Source of the DNA: CAZHTS01 sp964535315
Lineage (GTDB): Bacteria; Chloroflexota; Anaerolineae; Anaerolineales; Anaerolineaceae
Reading direction: 5' to 3'
Length of the DNA: 47,293 bases
Assembly: GCA_964535315.1 (NCBI GenBank)
Contig: CAZHTS010000037.1
Location: 1 to 47,293, forward strand
In this document: in pieces, positions 19,242 to 28,224 of the stretch
Numbering within the stretch: position 1 is the first letter of the stretch
Layout of the letters: every line of letters starts with the position of its first letter
Translations under genes and position numbers: made by a program
Notes under the pieces: generated by a model
Seen by the model: only the letters and a program-made list of their open reading frames with translations
The model's database searches: none
What the model was told of the DNA's origin: nothing

Positions 19242-20666
19242 TTGACCCCTCAAACCGCATATCGTTCTCTGTATGTGGGCCTTGACGCCCAGGTGCCGTT
19301 GCTGGATGGACGGCAGGCCGGCTATGTAAACCTGGATAACGCCGCTTCTACGCCGGCGTTTCTGGCGGTGCAGCGCGCTGTGGACGAGTTTCTCAAGTAT
19401 TACAGCAGCGTTCACCGCGGCACGGGTTTTAAGAGCCAGTTGTCGACGCATGCCTACGAGCAGGCGCGGCGCGCCACGCTGCGCTTTGTGGGCGCGGATG
19501 AGCAGGTACACACCTGCATTTTCGGCAAGAACACGACCGAGGCGATTAATAAGCTGGCGCGGCGTTTTCCGTTTGCGGCGGGGCGCGATGTGGTGCTGGT
19601 CAGTTCAATGGAGCATCATTCCAACGATTTGCCCTGGCGCGGGGTGGCGAATGTGGTGCACATCGGTTTATTGCCCGACGGGCGACTGGACGAAGCCGAT
19701 TTCGACGCCTTGCTGGCGCAATATGCCGGACGGGTGGCGCTGGTTTCGGTTACGGGCGCCAGCAATGTGACCGGGTACATCAACCCGGTGCACCGTCTGG
19801 CAGAGAAGGCGCACGCCGCCGGAGCGCAAATCGTGGTGGATTGCGCTCAGTTTGCACCGCATCGCCGGGTGGAGATGAAGTCGTTGGACGACCCGCAGCA
19901 TCTGGATTACGTGACCATTTCGGCGCACAAGATGTATGCGCCGTTTGGCACCGGGGCGTTGGTTGGCCGGCGAGACACGTTTGCACAGGGCGTCCCCGAT
20001 ATGCGCGGCGGCGGGCAGGTGGAAATTGTGACCCTGACCGAGGTGCACTGGTCGGCGCCGCCCGACCGCGACGAGGCCGGCAGCCCGAACACGGTGGGGG
20101 CGGTGGCCCTGGCGGCGGCGATTGCCCAACTGGAAGCGGTGGGCATGGATGCGGTGGCGGCGCACGAGGCGGAATTAACCGAGTACGCCCTCGGCAAGCT
20201 GGCGCGCATCCCCGGTCTGACGATCTACGGCGATCGCGACCCGCACAACGCCGCTCAGCGCCTGGGGGTGATCCCGGTCAATCTCGAAGGCCTGTCGCAT
20301 TTCCTGGTGGCCTCGATCCTGGGACACGAATTCGGCATCGGTGTGCGCAATGGCTGTTTCTGCGCTCATCCCTATATGCTGCGTCTGTTGGGCTACACCG
20401 AAGAGACGGCAGGGGCGGTGCGCGAGGCTATCTTGAGCAATGATCGCAGCCAGGTGCCCGGGTTGGTGCGCATCTCGTTTGGGCTGTACAACACGCTTGC
20501 AGATGTGGATGCGGTGGTCGAGGCGCTGGCGCGCATCCAGCGCGGCGAGTACCGGGGGCGCTACGTGCAGAACGCGGTTAACGGTGAGTATCACCCGTTG
20601 GACTGGCACCCGGATATGGAACAGTATTTCAACCCGAATCATTTTGTGCAGGCGGTAACAGAATGA
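19242..20666 (+). CDS. Class V aminotransferase / cysteine desulfurase-like enzyme
   Basis: A 474-residue PLP enzyme of fold type I. YVNLDNAASTP near residue 25, the PLP-phosphate region FGKNTTEAINKLA, SSMEHHSNDLPWR, VDCAQFAPHR and the Schiff-base lysine in TISAHKMYAPFGTG match the SufS/CsdA group. RNGCFCAHPY carries cysteines in the loop where desulfurases place the catalytic Cys. The length exceeds SufS (~410) mainly at the C-terminal end. Start is TTG at 19242 with AAGGAG 7 bases upstream. It is divergent from mraZ and coupled to a transporter gene by an ATGA overlap, with no suf/isc genes nearby, so whether it serves Fe-S assembly or another sulfur or amine reaction is open. Confidence 0.85.
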   Translation: MTPQTAYRSLYVGLDAQVPLLDGRQAGYVNLDNAASTPAFLAVQRAVDEFLKYYSSVHRGTGFKSQLSTHAYEQARRATLRFVGADEQVHTCIFGKNTTEAINKLARRFPFAAGRDVVLVSSMEHHSNDLPWRGVANVVHIGLLPDGRLDEADFDALLAQYAGRVALVSVTGASNVTGYINPVHRLAEKAHAAGAQIVVDCAQFAPHRRVEMKSLDDPQHLDYVTISAHKMYAPFGTGALVGRRDTFAQGVPDMRGGGQVEIVTLTEVHWSAPPDRDEAGSPNTVGAVALAAAIAQLEAVGMDAVAAHEAELTEYALGKLARIPGLTIYGDRDPHNAAQRLGVIPVNLEGLSHFLVASILGHEFGIGVRNGCFCAHPYMLRLLGYTEETAGAVREAILSNDRSQVPGLVRISFGLYNTLADVDAVVEALARIQRGEYRGRYVQNAVNGEYHPLDWHPDMEQYFNPNHFVQAVTE

Positions 20667-21088
20667 AACCTCAGTTGTTTGCGTTATTGACGGCAATTGC
20701 CTGGGGGGTGGGCGGATATTTTGAGAAGAAGGGGTTGCACCTGGGCAACCTCTCGCCGCAAATGGGCATCACCATCCGCACGGCCGTGGCGCTGGTGATC
20801 CTGGGGGCGGTGAGCTTCCCACAGTGGAAGAACGTGCCGCAGGCCGGCACCAAAGCGCTGCTGTACATGGTGATTGGCGGCGGCGTGGTGGCCGGCGCGG
20901 TGGGCATGCTGTGCTTCTACACGGCGATCAAGGGCGCCCCGTTGGGTAAGGTGATGCCGATTGCTTTCACCTCACCCTTGTTTGGGGCGTTGATGGGGCT
21001 GTTGTTGGGCGGCGAGCCGTTGACGTTCAAGACGGTGCTGGGCATGCTGCTGACTGTGGGCGGCATCGTCCTGCTCACCATCGGCTGA
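20663..21088 (+). CDS. EamA-family half-size transporter
   Basis: A 141-residue protein with about five membrane helices, equal to one EamA (DMT) repeat: LFALLTAIAWGVGGYFEKKG at the start, AVGMLCFYTAIKGAPLGKV in the middle and LTFKTVLGMLLTVGGIVLL at the end. Half-size members must pair to make a transporter. Its ATG overlaps the stop of the aminotransferase-like gene, so the two are made together; the substrate is unknown but could be a product or substrate of that enzyme. Confidence 0.85.
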   Translation: MKPQLFALLTAIAWGVGGYFEKKGLHLGNLSPQMGITIRTAVALVILGAVSFPQWKNVPQAGTKALLYMVIGGGVVAGAVGMLCFYTAIKGAPLGKVMPIAFTSPLFGALMGLLLGGEPLTFKTVLGMLLTVGGIVLLTIG

Positions 21089-21093
21089 GCGAA

Positions 21094-21411
21094 TCACTGG
21101 CTCGGATTGTCGCGGCGTGTACGCGCCAGCATCATCAGGTGTTCGAGCAGCGGGCCGAGTTCGCTGGGAATACTGGCCTCGGACACCTGGACGGTATGCT
21201 GGCGCGTTTCGTCCTGCACGGTCAGGCGATAATAGAATTGATCGGCGACGTTGGCGCCGGTGGGGATGCGATCGGGCAGATCGAAGAAGCGGGCGGCGGC
21301 AATCATATCCTGGATGGGGTGGGCTTCTTCGGGGGACAGGCTATCGGTGTTGAGACTGGCCGTGATGCGCATTCCGGCGAATCCGCCACTGCGTTCAATA
21401 TGAATGTGCAT
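21094..21411 (-). CDS. Emfourin-like protease inhibitor
   Basis: A 105-residue soluble protein beginning MHIHIERSGGFAGMRITASL, with LSPEEAHPIQDMIAAARFFDLP and a C-terminal VQVSEASIPSELGPLLEHLM. This matches the emfourin family, small cytoplasmic inhibitors of protealysin-like M4 metalloproteases; the name comes from family memory. The gene lies 39 bases downstream of such a protease on the same strand, the arrangement known for protealysin and emfourin. No signal peptide is visible. Confidence 0.8.
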   Translation of the reverse strand: MHIHIERSGGFAGMRITASLNTDSLSPEEAHPIQDMIAAARFFDLPDRIPTGANVADQFYYRLTVQDETRQHTVQVSEASIPSELGPLLEHLMMLARTRRDNPSQ

Positions 21412-21450
21412 CGTATTTTCTCCTTTAACGAAAATGAGCAGCCGCGGCGC

Positions 21451-22584
21451 TCAGCGCCCGCAACATTGCTGGAGCCAGCGGCGCATGCGTTCGTACCAGG
21501 TTTCCTGGATGGCGACCACCTCGACGCCGACCTCAGACCAGCCCTTGCGTACGGCTTTTTGTTCCAGGCTGTTGCTGCCGTATAGTTCGCCGGCCACGGT
21601 GTAGGTCAGGTTGGCGCAGTCGCTGATGCTGGAGCGGGTTTGCAGCCGGTCACACAGGGTGACGTACCAGATTTTTCCGGCTTTTTCCCAGGCCAGCCCG
21701 CCAAGCTCATAGGCGGTCACGTAGAAGGCGTGGTTGGGGATGCCGGAATTGATGTGGATGCCGCCGTTGTCGTCGCTGGTCTGGAGATAGTCGCGCATAT
21801 GGGCGGGCTGCGGATCCTTGCCAATCAAGGGGTCGTCGTAGGCTTTGCCGGGGGCCTTGAGCGAGCGAATGCCCTGCGCCTTGATCTGGCTGGTGAAGAG
21901 ACCTTTGCCAATCAACCAGTCGGCTTCGCGGGCGCCCTGGCGCAGATGGTATTGTTTGACCAGCGAGCCGAAGACATCGGAGAAGGACTCGTTGAGCGCG
22001 CCGGGCTGGTCGGCGTATTCCAGGGCGGCTTCACGCTGGGTGATCCCGTGGGTCATTTCGTGGCCGATGACATCCAGGGCGAGGGTGAAGCGGTTGAAGA
22101 TGCGCTGATTGGGGGGCAGGTCCTCATCGCCGTCGCCGTAGACCATCTGGGAGCCGTTCCAGAAGGCGTTGTCGTAGCCTTTGAGGTAGTGCACGGTCGA
22201 GTCGATGCGCAGGCCGCGCCGGTCGATGGAGTCACGACCGTAGACCTCCTTAAACAGGTCGTAGGTCCAGCCGGCGCCATCGTAGGCCTCGTTGACGGCC
22301 GGGTCGTTGGTGAGGGGCGGGTCGCCCTCACGGCGCACCAGACGGCCCGGCAGGGTGGAGCCCTGCTCGGCGGTGTAGACCATACGTTGTTTGCCGGCCG
22401 AGACGGCTAACCCGGCAATGGCATCGCGCAGCGAGCCCATGGCCGAGCGCTGGCCGTGGAATTGGGTGGATACCTCCATCGTTTTTTCGACCCACACACG
22501 CTGTTCGGCGGTGCCGTGTTGGGCAATATTCTTGAGAATGTGGGGCGGCACGATACAAAAGACGGGATGAAGACGACAGTTCAC
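21451..22584 (-). CDS. Protealysin-like M4 (thermolysin-family) metalloprotease
   Basis: A zinc endopeptidase of 377 residues from GTG at 22584 (AAGGAG a few bases upstream). The zinc site HEMTH is at 175-179, the third ligand Glu199 in NESFSD, and the active-site His region in NSGIPNHAFYV. There is no signal peptide and no long FTP/PepSY propeptide; instead a short precursor of about 50-60 residues carries CIVPPHILKNIA, the PPL-type motif of protealysin precursors. Such enzymes act inside the cell or leave by a non-classical route. It is followed by an emfourin-like inhibitor gene. An in-frame extension to 22644 is possible but lacks family support. Confidence 0.92.
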   Translation of the reverse strand: MNCRLHPVFCIVPPHILKNIAQHGTAEQRVWVEKTMEVSTQFHGQRSAMGSLRDAIAGLAVSAGKQRMVYTAEQGSTLPGRLVRREGDPPLTNDPAVNEAYDGAGWTYDLFKEVYGRDSIDRRGLRIDSTVHYLKGYDNAFWNGSQMVYGDGDEDLPPNQRIFNRFTLALDVIGHEMTHGITQREAALEYADQPGALNESFSDVFGSLVKQYHLRQGAREADWLIGKGLFTSQIKAQGIRSLKAPGKAYDDPLIGKDPQPAHMRDYLQTSDDNGGIHINSGIPNHAFYVTAYELGGLAWEKAGKIWYVTLCDRLQTRSSISDCANLTYTVAGELYGSNSLEQKAVRKGWSEVGVEVVAIQETWYERMRRWLQQCCGR

Positions 22585-22640
22585 AGTTTTTCTCCTTCTG
22601 TGTAGTCTGACTCTGAGTATATGCCATTCGGGGGTGGAAA

Positions 22641-25600
22641 TCAACCGGCGTCAGGCGGCGGCGGGGTGGCGAGCAAATGGGCGTGGATGGCGGCCAGTTC
22701 GGCGGCGGCGGTGTGATATTCGTTGTGGATTGCCTCGACGAGCCGGGCGTATTGCTCGAGGCTGTATTGCAGCGGGTCGCCGCGCAGACGAGTTTCGAGC
22801 ACCTCGCACAGCGCCGAGACGCGCATGGCGCCAAGGCTGGCGCTCGAGGAGCGCATGGTGTGCGCCGGACGGATCAATTCGACCAGGTTATTTTGCCCCA
22901 ACCAGGTGTCCATTTCCTGGAGGAGTTTGGGGGTTTCGTGCAGGTAAATTTCAATCAGATTTTTGACCAGGTCGATCCCTTCTTCTGCGATCATGTCGCG
23001 CAATCGATCCAGTTTTTGGGCGTCGATTACTTCATTGGGAAGCTCGACCGGCAAAGGCGGCTGCACTTCTGCCGGCGGGGCCGAGGGTGCAGGGTTGTGC
23101 ACGGCGCAATTTTCCAGGGCGCGTTCGAGTTCTTCGATGCGCACCGGCTTACTGATGTAGTCGTTCATTCCGGCCTCCAGGCAACGTTCGCGATCGCCCT
23201 GCATGGCAAAGGCGGTCATGGCTACGATGGCGGGTTGAAGATGGGCGGGAAAATCGCGGCGGATGGCCTGGCTGGCCTGAATACCGTTCATTTCTGGCAT
23301 CTGAACGTCCATGAGGATGACGTCATAGGACCGGCGGCGCAGGGCATCCAATACTTCCAGCCCGTTGGCAGCGATGTCGGCGCGGTACCCCAGGCGCTCC
23401 AGCAAAAAGGAAGTGACTTTTTGATTGATGCCGTTATCTTCGGCCAGGAGGATGCGCAGCGGTCTGGCCGGTTTGGCGGGTTGGTAGGGCTGCGGCGGGG
23501 GGGCGGGCGGGCGGATGGGATAGGGGTTGAGACCGTGCTGGATGGCGGCCAGCAGCTGCGTCCATTTAACCGGTTTCTCCAGGGCGGCGACGATGGTGGT
23601 GTCGGAGCAGGTCAACTCACGCTGGCCGAAGGGTTTGAGCAGGATGATCGGGCTGTGTTGGGCGGGGTAATGACGGTGCAGGTAAGTGGCCAGAGGGGTG
23701 CCGGTGGCAGAGGTGATGCGGCTGTCCAGGAGAATGATGTCAAAGCGGATGCCGGATTCAAACCACTGGAAGATGCGTTCGACGGTGCTGGATTTGTACA
23801 GGAATGCGCCGCTGGAACGGGTGGCGCGGGTGAACAATTCCAGAAAGGTTTCGCTGGCGTCGATGACCAGGATGCGAAGGCCTTTCAAGAAGGCAACTTT
23901 TTCGGGTTGCGAGTCGGGCGGTTCGCTGCCCTCGGCGCGAATGGTAAAGGTGAAGGTCGAACCCTTGCCGGGAATGCCCTCGCTGTGCGCCTCGATCCGC
24001 CCGCCCATCATCTCGCTCAGCCGTTTACAAATGGCCAGTCCCAAGCCGGTGCCGCCAAACTGGCGGGCGGTGGAAGAATCGGCCTGACTGAAGGGTTGGA
24101 AAAGGCGGTCGAAGTGCCCGGCGGGGATGCCAATGCCGGTGTCGCTCACGGCGAACTCAAATTCGTACCAGGGGGGATTGAGCGCCCTGGCCTGGACGAG
24201 CAGGGTAACTTCGCCGCTCTCGGTGAATTTTACGGCGTTGCCGAGCAGGTTGACCAGAATCTGGCGCAGGCGGGTGACGTCGCTGACCAGGGTCGGGGGG
24301 ACGTCGGTTTCGATGAAATATTGAACGTCAAGAGCCTTCTCGGCGGCACGCGGGGCAATGATGTCCAGGGCGCCCTCGATGCATTCGGCCAGATTGAACG
24401 GCTGTTGTTCCAGATCCATCTTGAGCGATTCGATTTTGGAGAAATCGAGGATGTCGTTGACGATGAGAAGCATATCGTCGCCGCTTTTGCGGATGGTCTG
24501 GATGAAGTCGCGTTGTTTGGCGGTGAGTTGCGTGTCGAGCAGCAGCCCGGTCAGGCCGAGAATGGCGTTCATCGGGGTACGGATTTCGTGGCTGATGGTG
24601 GCGAGATAGGTGGATTTGGCCTGGTTGGCCTGCCCGGCCTCACGGGCAGCCTGCAACGCCTGTTGGGCGGATTGTTCGAGTTCGCTGTTAAGCGCCGCCA
24701 GCTGGTCGGCGGCGCGTTTGCGTTCCAGCGCCCCGCCGAAACTGGCGGCGGCGATTTTCAACACGGTCTGCTCGGTGTCGCTCCAGGTTCGGGCGGCGCG
24801 GCAGTCGTCAAAGCCGATAAAACCTTCCATCTGCTCGTTGATTAAAATGGGCACGACCAGAATGGATTGGGTGCCTTCTGTCTGCATCAGCGTCTGTAAG
24901 GCAGGAGGCATGTGCGCCACGTCGCCGGAGACGATCTGCCCCTGGCGCAGCCGGTGATAGATTTCGGCCGAGTAGTGATCGTACGGCTGGCGCTGCATGC
25001 CAGGGCTGTCGATCTGGGCGGAAATCCCGGGCCGCACCCACTCAAAACGCAGGCTGGTGAGCGCCTGGCCGCTGGCGGCGTCGGCTTCGTTTAAGAAGAT
25101 GTAGACGCGGTCGACATCTGCGTATTGTCCGAGGGTGTGGAGGGCCTGGTTGGCGGCGTTTTCAAAGTCGGGAATGACCAGCAGATGGGTGGACGCCTCG
25201 GCCACCCCGCGCAGCAGGTGCTCCTGGCGTTTGAGGCGTTCTTCGGTTTGTTTGCGGGCGGTGATATCGGTGACGACGCCTTCCAGGTAACCGAGTTCCG
25301 GGTACATGCGCGCCGAGAACAAGACCCACACCGGGCTGCCATCCTGGCGTGCATAACAGGCCTCAAAATTAACCAGTTCCTGCTGGGCGAAATTCTGCAA
25401 CATGAATTCGCGCGTCTGCGGCTGGAGGTACTGCTCGGCGCCGATGAAGTGGCTGATCATCGCCTCCCGCGATCCATAGCCGAAGAGGCGCGCCAGGGCT
25501 TCATTGCACTCCAGCAGGCGGCCGTCCAGGATGTTGGTGCGGAAGATGCCCACCTGAGCGTTGTGGAAGAGGTTGCGGTATTTTTCTTCGTTGAATTGCA

Positions 25601-26417
25601 GCGCTTCTTCGGCCTGTTTGCGCCCGGAGATGTCCTGGAGGACGGCCAGGCTGGCGATGATCTGTCCGGCGGCGTCGCGCACGGGGGTGGTATAGATTTC
25701 CAGCAGGAAGTGTTCGCCGCTGGAGGCGAGCACTTCCATATCGTCGATGTGAAAGGCGCCGCCTTGCAGTCCAAGCGCCAGCGGCATTTCTTCGCGGCTG
25801 TACGGACGCCCGGTGCGGTAGTGCAGGTATTGGGCAGAGGGGAGAAAATCGCGCAGGTTGGCCGGGCGGGCCGCCAGCCCGAGCAGTTTGAGGGCCAGGT
25901 CGTTGACCAGCAGCGGCTCGAAAGCGGGGTTGATCATGATCACCCCGGAGGGGATATTCTCGAGCAGGGTTTGCAGGGTGTGTGTCTGGGTGTGCAGCGT
26001 GGCAAGGGTCTGTTGCAGACCGGTGATGTCGTGGGCGTGGTGCAGCGCCAGGACGACCTGCCCGTCTACCGCGAGGGGGTGGATGCGTAATTCGCAATGC
26101 AGCGTGGCGCCGTCGACGGCGTGCAGGTCGATCTCCAGCGGCGCGATTTCTTTTCCGGCAAAGACGGCATCCAATGCAGCCAGATTGGGGGTGTAAACCA
26201 ATGAGCGGAAATCTTTGCCGCGAATTTCCGCCGGGGTACAGCCGGTATGGCGAAGGAAGGCCGGGTTGGCGTCGACGATTTGACCGTAACGGTCGGTCAT
26301 GTAGATCAGGTCGGGGCTGTGTTCGAACAGGGCGGCATACTTCTCGCTCTGCGGGACTTCACCCGGGTGAGACGAAGAAAACTCCTGTTCTCCCGAACCG
26401 GCTTGTAGATCCGTCAT
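22641..26417 (-). CDS. Cytoplasmic hybrid histidine kinase (PAS3-GAF-HisKA-HATPase-REC2-HPt)
   Basis: A 1258-residue phosphorelay sensor without membrane helices. Domains in order: three PAS modules (about 26-138, 145-270, 275-395), a GAF domain (about 405-575), a coiled coil, HisKA with the phospho-His in ATISHEIRTPMNA, HATPase_c with GTGLGLAICKRL, a first receiver that looks partly degenerate (LVIDASETF, LLDSRI, with KPF where a T/S switch residue is expected), a canonical second receiver (LLAEDNGINQKV, DVILMDVQMPEMNG, YISKPV) and a C-terminal HPt domain with AHTMRSSSASLGA. It has its own relay but no output regulator nearby. Signal unknown; PAS/GAF suggest a small molecule or redox cue. 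Confidence 0.93.
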   Translation of the reverse strand: MTDLQAGSGEQEFSSSHPGEVPQSEKYAALFEHSPDLIYMTDRYGQIVDANPAFLRHTGCTPAEIRGKDFRSLVYTPNLAALDAVFAGKEIAPLEIDLHAVDGATLHCELRIHPLAVDGQVVLALHHAHDITGLQQTLATLHTQTHTLQTLLENIPSGVIMINPAFEPLLVNDLALKLLGLAARPANLRDFLPSAQYLHYRTGRPYSREEMPLALGLQGGAFHIDDMEVLASSGEHFLLEIYTTPVRDAAGQIIASLAVLQDISGRKQAEEALQFNEEKYRNLFHNAQVGIFRTNILDGRLLECNEALARLFGYGSREAMISHFIGAEQYLQPQTREFMLQNFAQQELVNFEACYARQDGSPVWVLFSARMYPELGYLEGVVTDITARKQTEERLKRQEHLLRGVAEASTHLLVIPDFENAANQALHTLGQYADVDRVYIFLNEADAASGQALTSLRFEWVRPGISAQIDSPGMQRQPYDHYSAEIYHRLRQGQIVSGDVAHMPPALQTLMQTEGTQSILVVPILINEQMEGFIGFDDCRAARTWSDTEQTVLKIAAASFGGALERKRAADQLAALNSELEQSAQQALQAAREAGQANQAKSTYLATISHEIRTPMNAILGLTGLLLDTQLTAKQRDFIQTIRKSGDDMLLIVNDILDFSKIESLKMDLEQQPFNLAECIEGALDIIAPRAAEKALDVQYFIETDVPPTLVSDVTRLRQILVNLLGNAVKFTESGEVTLLVQARALNPPWYEFEFAVSDTGIGIPAGHFDRLFQPFSQADSSTARQFGGTGLGLAICKRLSEMMGGRIEAHSEGIPGKGSTFTFTIRAEGSEPPDSQPEKVAFLKGLRILVIDASETFLELFTRATRSSGAFLYKSSTVERIFQWFESGIRFDIILLDSRITSATGTPLATYLHRHYPAQHSPIILLKPFGQRELTCSDTTIVAALEKPVKWTQLLAAIQHGLNPYPIRPPAPPPQPYQPAKPARPLRILLAEDNGINQKVTSFLLERLGYRADIAANGLEVLDALRRRSYDVILMDVQMPEMNGIQASQAIRRDFPAHLQPAIVAMTAFAMQGDRERCLEAGMNDYISKPVRIEELERALENCAVHNPAPSAPPAEVQPPLPVELPNEVIDAQKLDRLRDMIAEEGIDLVKNLIEIYLHETPKLLQEMDTWLGQNNLVELIRPAHTMRSSSASLGAMRVSALCEVLETRLRGDPLQYSLEQYARLVEAIHNEYHTAAAELAAIHAHLLATPPPPDAG

Positions 26418-26502
26418 AGTACCTGACCGTTAAACATGTTCATTTTTATTGTACACCACGTTGGCAAGCGCGAGGGATGCCGTGGGCAGGAATCTGGTTG
26501 GG

Positions 26503-28221
26503 TCAGGCAGACAGGCGCTGGCGCTCAACGGCGATGATACGGCGCAGGATGGGCAGGATGGTGGCGTACGTGGAGTCCATGCCGAAGTACGACAGCGTAC
26601 CGGCGCCGAGGTTCTTGCCTTTGCTCAGCGGGGTATCGGAGGCGTAATGCAACACACCGATATCAAAGGGCACGCCGTACAGGTTGACGATCTCGTTGAC
26701 GGGATGGCGAATGGGGCGGTACATTTCGTAAATAGCAGAGAGGTAAGGGCCGGCTTCCATCTCGATGTCGGTGTAACCCTCGCGGTAAAAAACGTCCATG
26801 ATGCGCGCGTTCTGTAGAAAAGTGCCCAGCACACTGACGGCTTTCTGGTTGTCCAGCACGGTGCCGTAGATCAGGTTGGCAGCGACGTCGCTGGCGGAGA
26901 AGGCGTTGTTGAACAGGTAGGTGTTTTGCGAGTGCTCGTCCTGAACCACGTTGGGGATCATCACGTCGCCCAGCACGCCGTTGAGGGTGGCGGCCTTGCC
27001 CATGATGTACACCCCCAGGACGGGGTTGGCGTGTTCGGCCACCTTGGAAAGGATGTTGTAGGCGGCCAGCCCCAGCGGGTAGTCGATGTTGAGGATCAGC
27101 GCATCGCTGCGGGCGAGGAAGGCCAGATCGCTGCGCGCCTGGGGGTCGGCGCACAGGCGCGGGTCGAACTGTTCGGGTTTGAGACGGGCCAGCTCGATCA
27201 CCTGGGCTTCGACATCGAAGGCGTGTTCGTTCACGATGCGGGTGATGCCGCATTCCTGTTCCATCGCCTGCTGCATGGCGATCAACGATTGTCCGGCGGG
27301 GGTTTGCTGGTATTTCTTCAGCACGTAGTACAGAAAGTTCTCTGCGCTGGAAGGGACGCGCCCTTCGAGGATGGTCGTCCATTCTTCCAGCAGGTCGCCG
27401 TTTTCTTCTTGTTCGAGGAAGCCGACCAGCCGTTGGCGTTGGAGCAGCGCAAAACCGGAGAGTACGTTGGGCAGGCTGTGGATGTTGCTGGAGACGAAAT
27501 AGACCGGGCGTTGCAACAGGGCCGGGCAGGCGCGTTCGATGTTTTCCCACCAGGAACGGGTGGCGCGCCAGTAGGCGCTGAGCGAGCCGGCCAGCAGGCG
27601 TACGCGAAAGGCGCACGGCCGCATGGCGATTTGTTGCAGGCTGGCGGTGAAGTGGTCGCCCCAGATGACCCACAGGCGTTCGAGATCTTCGACGCTCATT
27701 TGCAGACAACCGGCCAGTTCGGCGAATTTGCGCTGCTGGTTGGGGGTGGCCTGTTCCAGCCCGACCGGGCAGCGCTTCATCAGGTAATGCAGTTTGTTCC
27801 ATTCGATCTGGTAAGCGGTGAGGGTGGGGATGACGTCTTCGATGTCGGTACGGCTGGCGATGTAACAGGCCAGGGTGTCGCCGCCGTTGAAGAAGCAGCG
27901 CCGGCGGCGGGCGCGGGCCGAGACGCGCTGCCATTGTTCGACATTTTTATAGCCGTGGGTCTGAAAGACCTCTGAACTCTGCCCGAGGATGATCGAACGC
28001 ACCTGGGGGATGCACTCGGGCAGGCGCAGCAGGCAATAGATGAAAGCAGCACTGTCCGGCGCCTGGCGGCGCGCCTCGGGGTGCAGCAGTGAACTGGTTC
28101 CGGCGTGCACTTCCTCCAGGGTGCGAATCTGCACCTCGGTCGTACTGCGCAGCAGCGAATACATGGTGCGCAGGTAGAGCTCGATTTCCTCGGTGGCCGT
28201 GCTGGGGACGGTGCGTTCCAT
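26503..28221 (-). CDS. Uncharacterised protein with nucleoside-phosphorylase-like C-terminal half
   Basis: A 572-residue soluble protein without a function I can name; I believe it belongs to a domain-of-unknown-function family found in related bacteria. The C-terminal ~200 residues carry three stretches resembling the PNP/AMP nucleosidase fold: YIMGKAATLNGVLGDVMIP (about 405-423, like the Gly-rich phosphate loop and GD-x-hydrophobic-P strand), IEMEAG (486-491, like the MEx(A/G) ribose-binding strand) and HYASDTPL (525-532, like the catalytic SD). The N-terminal half is mostly helical with an Arg cluster at 103-108. It follows a lipoprotein gene by 3 bases. The phosphorylase link is inference from motifs. 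Confidence 0.7.
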   Translation of the reverse strand: MERTVPSTATEEIELYLRTMYSLLRSTTEVQIRTLEEVHAGTSSLLHPEARRQAPDSAAFIYCLLRLPECIPQVRSIILGQSSEVFQTHGYKNVEQWQRVSARARRRRCFFNGGDTLACYIASRTDIEDVIPTLTAYQIEWNKLHYLMKRCPVGLEQATPNQQRKFAELAGCLQMSVEDLERLWVIWGDHFTASLQQIAMRPCAFRVRLLAGSLSAYWRATRSWWENIERACPALLQRPVYFVSSNIHSLPNVLSGFALLQRQRLVGFLEQEENGDLLEEWTTILEGRVPSSAENFLYYVLKKYQQTPAGQSLIAMQQAMEQECGITRIVNEHAFDVEAQVIELARLKPEQFDPRLCADPQARSDLAFLARSDALILNIDYPLGLAAYNILSKVAEHANPVLGVYIMGKAATLNGVLGDVMIPNVVQDEHSQNTYLFNNAFSASDVAANLIYGTVLDNQKAVSVLGTFLQNARIMDVFYREGYTDIEMEAGPYLSAIYEMYRPIRHPVNEIVNLYGVPFDIGVLHYASDTPLSKGKNLGAGTLSYFGMDSTYATILPILRRIIAVERQRLSA

Positions 28222-28224
28222 GGG

